From NCBI GenBank assembly GCA_937872925.1, contig CALMUT010000152.1, positions 1 to 46,484 on the forward strand: a stretch of DNA of 46,484 bases, given 5' to 3'. Of the stretch, positions 42,002 to 46,484 are shown piece after piece (the first letter of the stretch is position 1; each line of letters begins with the position of its first letter). A program made the position numbers and the translations under genes. Origin of the DNA: an uncultured Myxococcales bacterium (GTDB lineage Bacteria > Myxococcota_A > Polyangia > Polyangiales > Polyangiaceae). The notes below the pieces were generated by a model, which saw only the letters and a program-made list of their open reading frames with translations, did not search any database and was not told the DNA's origin.

Positions 42002-42033
42002 TCTATATGCAAGTATTCCCATACATGCAAGTA
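42002..42033 (-). promoter_or_regulatory. Promoter and overlapping operator of the sahR-like/ahcY operon
   Basis: On the minus strand TTGCAT (42030-42025) and TATAGA (42007-42002) are separated by 17 nt, a plausible sigma-70-type promoter (the -35 is weak). The spacer is filled by an inverted repeat: TGCAAGTAT (42008-42016) and ATACATGCA (42021-42029), one mismatch, TCCC between. ATGCAAGTA is also repeated directly at 42007-42015 and 42025-42033. An ArsR-type dimer bound here would block polymerase. Predicted start of transcription is near 41995. Confidence 0.6.
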
Positions 42034-42169
42034 GATCAAATTATCCAAGCAATCCCGGGATTTTGGCCCGAAGGCGCCCAATTTGGGGTCCTTCAGCCGC
42101 CAGATCCACCCGCGGCCCGGGAGGGCTGGCCAGTCCCCGCGAAAGCCGCTGCGAGCCGAGGGCCAGCGC

Positions 42170-42189
42170 GCCCCACGCAGCAGTGGGGC
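42170..42189 (-). terminator. Stem-loop after the Cys-rich lipoprotein gene
   Basis: GCCCCAC (42170-42176) and GTGGGGC (42183-42189) form a perfect 7-bp stem with a 6-nt loop, 15-34 nt downstream of the minus-strand stop at 42204. No T tract follows, so it may be a rho-assisted terminator or an mRNA 3' stabiliser. Confidence 0.4.
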
Positions 42190-42203
42190 CGTGGCGCGTC
42201 CCC

Positions 42204-43238
42204 TCAGCCTGTGCAGCTCTGTTGGTCAACGATGGGCGCAAGGGGAGCGCATTTGAGGGACTCGCAGGCGAAGCTCTGGCACTCCACGTCGTTGGCGCAG
42301 GCGGCCCCTCCGACTTTTCCGTTTGTGCAGACGCCGGTCACGCCGTTGCAGTAGTAACCCAGGCCGCACTCGAGGGTGTAGGGGTTGAACTTGTTGCAAG
42401 GTTTGCCCAGGGGCGTGGCCTTCTTGCAGATGCCTTTGTACGGCGGCCCGGTCAGGAAACTCACATCGCAGTACAGCCCAGAGTCACAGACCCCTGGCAC
42501 GTCGTCGCCCAACTCGCAGGGCGCGCTCTCTTTCAGCACAGAGAAGGCTTCGCATACGCTCTTCTTGTCGTCGCAACTGATGAAGGTGTCGGGCTGAGTG
42601 CTACTCGCACACTGCGCATCCCGGTCACACTTGCCTCCGAGCTGCACTTTGCCTTCGAAGATTGGCGCGCAAATGTCAAAGTCCCGCAAGTAGCTCGGGA
42701 ACTCCTTGTAGCTGATCACGCACATCTTGAGGTACTTGGCGTAGGCGGCCAGGCACGCATCCGTCGTCGCAGGGTTGAAGGTGATGTCGCCCTTCTTGGC
42801 GGCGTCGATATCTTTCTGGCAGTCCACGAGTCCAGTAGCGACGCAGTTCTTTTGGTCGTGGCCGAAGCCGCTGTTTGTGCAGCAGTCCTTTTGTGCTTCG
42901 CAGATCTTCGGGATCGCCTTCTGGCAGAAGTTGTCGAGGGTGTATGCGCTGCCCCCCGTACCTCCGGACCCTCCACCCCCGACACCCGCCGTGCCCGCAG
43001 CCCCGGCGGTTCCGCCACTGGCAGCACCTCCGCCTGCGCCGCCGCCCGCAGTGCCCGCTGAACCCGAAGCGCCGCCGGCGCCCGCGTTGCCCCCGACCGC
43101 GCCAGAACCGGCCCCTCCGCCCAGTCCTGCATCCGCACCGCCCGTGTTGCTGAGTCCGTCGTCACTCGATCCGCCACAGGCAGCCAGCGAGCCCACCAAC
43201 CCAACCACGAACGTCCACTTCATTCCGAGATTCGCCAT
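42204..43238 (-). CDS. Cys-rich lipoprotein with Gly/Ala linker, unknown function
   Basis: A 344-residue exported protein. The lipobox is LAAC (Cys21), followed by a Gly/Ala/Ser linker (about 32-98). The remaining 245 residues carry more than twenty Cys in repeated patterns such as CEAQKDCC, CDSGLYCD, LGKPCNKF, LECGLGYYCNG and CANDVECQSFACE, typical of disulfide-rich, Dickkopf/EGF-like surface modules common in Polyangia. No enzymatic motif is visible. The frame extends upstream to 43520; ATG 43238 gives the signal peptide, and ATG 43223 is an alternative. The next gene on the strand, the sahR-like gene, starts 211 nt downstream and has its own promoter. Confidence 0.78.
   Translation of the reverse strand: MANLGMKWTFVVGLVGSLAACGGSSDDGLSNTGGADAGLGGGAGSGAVGGNAGAGGASGSAGTAGGGAGGGAASGGTAGAAGTAGVGGGGSGGTGGSAYTLDNFCQKAIPKICEAQKDCCTNSGFGHDQKNCVATGLVDCQKDIDAAKKGDITFNPATTDACLAAYAKYLKMCVISYKEFPSYLRDFDICAPIFEGKVQLGGKCDRDAQCASSTQPDTFISCDDKKSVCEAFSVLKESAPCELGDDVPGVCDSGLYCDVSFLTGPPYKGICKKATPLGKPCNKFNPYTLECGLGYYCNGVTGVCTNGKVGGAACANDVECQSFACESLKCAPLAPIVDQQSCTG
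42945..43145 (-). repeat. Gly/Ala/Ser-coding linker repeat
   Basis: Degenerate GGC/GCC-rich units encode the Gly/Ala/Ser linker of the 42204 lipoprotein. They are in frame and non-spaced; the whole stretch serves as an unstructured tether between the lipid anchor and the Cys-rich domain. Confidence 0.8.
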
Positions 43239-43369
43239 GCGGCCGTGCACAGCAGGAATCGGGCCAGGGCGTTTTTGTGCGGATCGCGGGCGCGCCGTTA
43301 GGATCGTAACCCACGTCGTGGCCGCGGGTTCACACTGCGAACGCGCCGCGAGTTCGCGCGGGGCGCGCC

Positions 43370-43693
43370 TCAGGAGAGCAGCGTCTCGCGCAATTGGAAG
43401 TACCGCGTGCGCTGCCGTCCGCAGCTCCGACACCTGCCCTGCGCCACCCGCAATCGCCGGCCGGCGAGGGTCGCGGCTTCGTGGGACTCGAGCATGACAG
43501 CACCGTCGCAATACGCACACGGCTCCGCCTCGGTGGCCGGCGCAACCTGGGCCGGTGACTCCAAGACCCGCGGCCGATCCGGCGCGCCGCCTGCGTCGAG
43601 TCGCGCAAGCTTCTCGCGTTGTTCACCAAGCTTTGCGAGCACGCGCTGCTTCTCGCGCCTCAAGACACGCGGCCGCTTGGGTCGTTTGCTCAT
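43370..43693 (-). CDS. Zinc-ribbon-like small protein, unknown function
   Basis: A 107-residue protein. Residues 1-35 are strongly basic (MSKRPKRPRVLRREKQR), possibly nucleic-acid-binding or a coiled-coil. Two CxxC pairs, CAYC (about 59-62) and CRSC (about 88-91), probably chelate zinc. Its ATG overlaps the stop of the GMC oxidoreductase by 4 nt, so it is translated with it, but no functional link between the two is evident. Confidence 0.65.
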   Translation of the reverse strand: MSKRPKRPRVLRREKQRVLAKLGEQREKLARLDAGGAPDRPRVLESPAQVAPATEAEPCAYCDGAVMLESHEAATLAGRRLRVAQGRCRSCGRQRTRYFQLRETLLS

Positions 43694-45282
43694 GCAATCG
43701 CGCTTTGAATCGCGTCGGCGGCGACGAAGCTGAACGCCATGATGGTGAGGCTCGGATCAACGCTTGGCGGCGCTGGGAACACACTGGGGTCGCTCACGTA
43801 CAGGTTATCCGTGCCGTGCACGCGATGGTCGAAGCCCACGACGCTGTCCCGCTCACTGCTTCCCATGCGTGCGCCCCCACCGGGATGCGGCGCAGCAAAC
43901 ACGTTACGCGCTGGCCGCAACGAAAGCTGCGCGACTGCAGGCTCGATTTCGTCGGCCCGCGTGATGCGCGTGTCCTCGGCATCGCCGAACATCAATTCCC
44001 GCGCGCCAGCTCGGATCAGCAGCTGCGCCTGCTTGATCCACGCATCACGAATCCGCGCTGCGTTGCCGCCCCGCAGTGGCATGGAGATCCGGCGCTGTCC
44101 GTCCTCCACGCGGATGCTGCCGGGTTCGATGTCGTCGATCCAAGCAATGGTGCCGCCCAGCCGCGGCAGCTCCCGCATCAGCTCACGGTGTTTGGCGCCG
44201 GCGCCAGGCAGCACCGCCGCGAGCAGTCCGGGCTGCAGCTGATTGGGCATTAGCAAGTAGCCCCCTTCGATGTAGTCGCTGGAACTGGGTCGCCCAAACG
44301 CGCGTTCCGGTCCTTGATAACGTGCACGGCGGAACTCCTCCACGCCCCAGGCCGCCGGAATGTTGCGCCATTGGATGATGTCTTCGTCAAAACGCGCATG
44401 CACCATGGGGCAGGGATTGCAGAAGAAGTTCTGTCCGAGGGCGGGCAGCTCCTGGGGCAGCGCCACGCGTTGCAATACTTCCGGCGTATTGAAACCGCCC
44501 GCGGCGATAACAATGGCGCGAGCCGTGACGTCCACGCGAGTCTTTGACGGCTGGCCCGTCCCTCGGTCGAGCACCTGGCAGTGCAGCGTCTTCGCCTGGC
44601 GACCTTGAAACGAGATCCCAATGGCGTCCGTGTCGGCGTAGAGACGCGCCCCCGCCGCAAGCGCGCGTGGCACATAGGTTACGAGCTGGCTTTGCTTTGC
44701 ATCGTAGGCGCAGCCCTGCATGCAGAAGCCGCTCGCGAGGCAACCCCGGCGGGCCTGCGGCACGCGTTTGACGTGCCACCCCAACGCCTGCGCCGTGTCG
44801 CGCACGATGGCGTTCATGCGATTGACGTAGGCGTCCGCGGCGGGGTGCACATGCAGGTCCCTTTCGATGACTGCGTAGTGTTTCGCCAGAGTCGCCGGGT
44901 CATGCCCCTGCATGCCGAACACTTCCTGCCACTGCTGCGCGCGGTCTTCGGGCAGGCGGTAGCTGTCCGCCCAGTAGTGCACACTGGCGCCACCGACGTT
45001 ATTTCCGTAGGTCAGCGCAATGGATCCGTCCTCGCTGGTGTCCAGCCCACGCCCCCCGTCAACGCGCGCAAGCATGTTCAGCTCGCGTTGGTCGAAGTCG
45101 TCTTTGGTGTAGTACCCGCCGCGTTCCAGGATGACGACGCTCTTGCCTGCCTCGGCCAGTCGCATGGCAAGGGCGGCGCCGCCACATCCAGACCCAACGA
45201 TCGCCACGTCGCAGCTCACTGCAGTGTCGCTAGCCACAAGCACCGGCCATTGGAAGATGCGCTCGCGCCACGCGTCCGCCAT
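43690..45282 (-). CDS. GMC-type FAD oxidoreductase with a 3Fe-4S-like Cys motif
   Basis: A 530-residue flavoprotein. The Rossmann signature DVAIVGSGCGGAALAMRLAE is at 25-44, with VILERGGYY and GNNVGGASVHYWAD following. The C-terminal PHPGGGARMG and NLYVSDPSVFPAP...VDPSLT blocks carry the catalytic His and Asn/Ser region. C181, C187 and C191 (GCLASGFCMQGC) have the C-x5-C-x3-C spacing reported for the 3Fe-4S cluster of FAD-dependent glucose dehydrogenase of Burkholderia. It probably oxidises a sugar or alcohol. ATG 45282 shares a base with the stop of the preceding small-subunit gene (TGATG); the longer frame to 45453 is rejected. Confidence 0.87.
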   Translation of the reverse strand: MADAWRERIFQWPVLVASDTAVSCDVAIVGSGCGGAALAMRLAEAGKSVVILERGGYYTKDDFDQRELNMLARVDGGRGLDTSEDGSIALTYGNNVGGASVHYWADSYRLPEDRAQQWQEVFGMQGHDPATLAKHYAVIERDLHVHPAADAYVNRMNAIVRDTAQALGWHVKRVPQARRGCLASGFCMQGCAYDAKQSQLVTYVPRALAAGARLYADTDAIGISFQGRQAKTLHCQVLDRGTGQPSKTRVDVTARAIVIAAGGFNTPEVLQRVALPQELPALGQNFFCNPCPMVHARFDEDIIQWRNIPAAWGVEEFRRARYQGPERAFGRPSSSDYIEGGYLLMPNQLQPGLLAAVLPGAGAKHRELMRELPRLGGTIAWIDDIEPGSIRVEDGQRRISMPLRGGNAARIRDAWIKQAQLLIRAGARELMFGDAEDTRITRADEIEPAVAQLSLRPARNVFAAPHPGGGARMGSSERDSVVGFDHRVHGTDNLYVSDPSVFPAPPSVDPSLTIMAFSFVAADAIQSAIA

Positions 45283-45854
45283 CACGCACCGTCTCGCTGT
45301 TTTTCGTTGACCAAGTGCGCATAGCGGATGGCGCTGGGCGGTGGTTTTGGGCTCTTCACCCAGGGTCCGTCGTAGCCCAGCACTCCCCAGGTGGCCGGTG
45401 CGGCGTAGTACGCCAGACTCAGTATCTGTTTGAGCCCAACGGCAACGCGACAAAACACGTCGCGTTTCGAGCGCAGCATGGCGTCAAAGACCCGTGCGCG
45501 CGCCGCGGCGGATAGCTTCGAGAACGTGCCCACGCCGCCAAAAATCGGCGGCACGTATTCCAGCAACATGAGCGCGGCAAGGATGTCGGCCCGCGACGCC
45601 GGCGGAGCCGCCCAGAGTTGTTCATCAAAGGCGCGCGCAAGCCCCACGCTCTCACCGCTCGGGAGCGCGCCATCCGCCGGAAATAGCGCGTCCACCAAGG
45701 CGTCTAGCGTGCGCTTCTCGCGCTGCCCCAGGACCAAGAAGTCTCCATGGGGCACCACCTGAGCAAACTCGCGCATGCGCACGGCACCGATGCCAAGCAA
45801 GAGCAGCCCTGCCACGCCACCCACTGCCAGCGTGTTCCTCCGCGAGATGTTCAC
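45282..45854 (-). CDS. Tat-exported small subunit of a GMC dehydrogenase (gluconate-2-DH subunit 3/FAD-GDH gamma-like)
   Basis: A 190-residue protein with a twin-arginine signal: VNISRRNTLAVGGVAGLLLL (start GTG 45854, RR at 5-6, hydrophobic core to about 25). The mature part is helical: DFLVLGQREKRTLDALVDALFP, VGLARAFDEQL, LLEYVPPIFGGVGTFSKLS. This pattern is that of the small subunit that carries the catalytic subunit through the Tat pathway in FAD-dependent glucose or gluconate dehydrogenases. It directly precedes and is translationally coupled to the GMC subunit. An open frame extends to 46172, inside the sua5 region, and is rejected. Confidence 0.83.
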   Translation of the reverse strand: MNISRRNTLAVGGVAGLLLLGIGAVRMREFAQVVPHGDFLVLGQREKRTLDALVDALFPADGALPSGESVGLARAFDEQLWAAPPASRADILAALMLLEYVPPIFGGVGTFSKLSAAARARVFDAMLRSKRDVFCRVAVGLKQILSLAYYAAPATWGVLGYDGPWVKSPKPPPSAIRYAHLVNEKQRDGA

Positions 45855-45894
45855 GCGCCGAGTGTACGCCACGGGAGGGGCCGGCGGCCCTTTT

Positions 45895-46484
45895 TCAATC
45901 CCGCGGGCCGGCCGCACGCCGGAGTCGGTCCGCGATGGCACTACCGATGCCGGATTCGTCGGGCAAGCTGAGCAGTATCTTCTGGCATCCGCGCGCGTCC
46001 AGTTCGCGGAGCGCGGCGTATAGCCCCTGCGCCGCGTGGTCCAAGTTCCGCGAGAGCACGACGCACTCCACTGCAGCGTGTTCCGGCGCAGCGGTTCCGA
46101 AGAGCAACACACCCACTCGCTCCCCTGCGTCTGCAAGCTGCTGGGCCCTAGACAGCAAGTCCGCGTCGGCACAGATCACGACCTGCGCGCGCGGCGCATA
46201 ATGCGAGGCCAGGGATCCGGGAACGCGGGCGCTGTCCTGTGCCGGGCCTGCGCAGGAAACGCCGAGAGCAAACTCGATAGACTCCCGAGTGATTCCGCCG
46301 GGGCGTAGGATCCTCGGCAGCGTGCCGGTCACATCCACAATGGTGCTCTCGACGCCAACGGAACACGGACCGCCGTCCAGAATCGCCACGTCGGTACCGA
46401 ATTCGTGCTGCACGTGAGCGGCGCTCGTGGGACTGAGCCGGCCAAAACGATTGGCCGAAGGCGCCGCGACGGGACGCCCAAGGC
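45895..46484 (-). CDS. Threonylcarbamoyl-AMP synthase (Sua5/TsaC2), truncated by the window end
   Basis: A partial gene whose 5' end lies beyond 46484; the frame is open to the edge. Near the edge the translation reads GRPVAAPSANRFGRLSPTSA, the signature of the YrdC/Sua5 nucleotide-binding site. Further on come GGPCSVGVESTIVDVTG and LRPGGIT, then SLASHYAPRAQ, the linker typical of Sua5, and a C-terminal Sua5 domain. The enzyme makes threonylcarbamoyl-AMP for the t6A modification of tRNAs. The shorter apparent start at 46413 (GTG) is an internal Val. The Tat-subunit gene follows 40 nt downstream and may be co-transcribed. Confidence 0.92.
   Translation of the reverse strand, partial: LGRPVAAPSANRFGRLSPTSAAHVQHEFGTDVAILDGGPCSVGVESTIVDVTGTLPRILRPGGITRESIEFALGVSCAGPAQDSARVPGSLASHYAPRAQVVICADADLLSRAQQLADAGERVGVLLFGTAAPEHAAVECVVLSRNLDHAAQGLYAALRELDARGCQKILLSLPDESGIGSAIADRLRRAAGPRD

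Noticed and set aside
45855..46172. N-terminal extension of the Tat-subunit gene
   Set aside because: It lies antisense-free but in a different frame of the sua5 gene, and the Tat signal begins exactly at GTG 45854.

Overview
The window is a GC-rich chromosomal segment that reads like a member of the Myxococcota, probably class Polyangia. The evidence is the combination of two Hanks-type Ser/Thr kinases with HRDISPxN loops, about ten predicted lipoproteins, several of them with long Gly/Ala/Thr/Ser linkers after the lipobox, several gene families I cannot name, and tightly packed genes with 4-nt ATGA-type overlaps. This placement is inferred from gene content; there is no rRNA or other marker in the window. 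I see no tRNA, rRNA, CRISPR array, insertion sequence, phage gene or integration site. The left edge starts with a 43-nt run of C and looks like a contig end. The right edge cuts a sua5/tsaC gene.

Layout. 0.2-3.7 kb: ECF-like sigma factor, convergent with an rRNA pseudouridine synthase and two membrane proteins; then an outer-membrane-barrel-like protein. 4.0-8.7 kb: an HpnP-like B12/radical SAM protein, then a minus-strand operon kinase > hot-dog thioesterase > alpha/beta hydrolase joined by 4-nt overlaps. 8.7-12.4 kb: a divergent intergenic region carrying two intrinsic-terminator-like hairpins, two membrane proteins, and an acyl-CoA desaturase. 12.6-14.5 kb: a lipoprotein MsrA and a phosphofructokinase. 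14.5-17.9 kb: a minus-strand envelope-type cluster (propeller lipoprotein, zinc-ribbon membrane protein, protein with internal repeats). 18-24 kb: a GST-like protein; an operon of class V aminotransferase, helical lipoprotein and esterase lipoprotein; a PaaI-like thioesterase; a barrel-like protein. 24-27 kb: a 990-residue lipase/PhaC-like plus adenylate-forming fusion. 27-30.6 kb: glycine-rich lipoprotein, YaeQ, secreted protein, class I aminotransferase. 30.7-34.7 kb: speD-asnS-lipoprotein-metallophosphoesterase. 34.7-39.4 kb: lipoproteins, small membrane protein, GNAT acetyltransferase, second kinase. 39.5-42 kb: a two-gene operon of an ArsR-methyltransferase regulator and S-adenosylhomocysteinase with a palindrome inside its promoter. 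42-46.5 kb: a Cys-rich lipoprotein, a Tat-subunit/GMC-oxidoreductase pair resembling FAD glucose dehydrogenase, a zinc-ribbon protein, and sua5.

The most coherent functional units are the SAH-recycling operon (sahR-like + ahcY), the putative Fe-S GMC dehydrogenase, and several lipid/acyl-related genes (desaturase, two thioesterases, hydrolases, the acyl-ligase/lipase fusion, the HpnP-like methylase relative). Nothing in the window is a defence island or an obvious mobile system. The candidates for new biology are the paired hairpins at 8.8 kb, the degenerate fusion enzyme, the uncharacterised 14.5-17.4 kb cluster, and the internally duplicated membrane protein at 10.7 kb.
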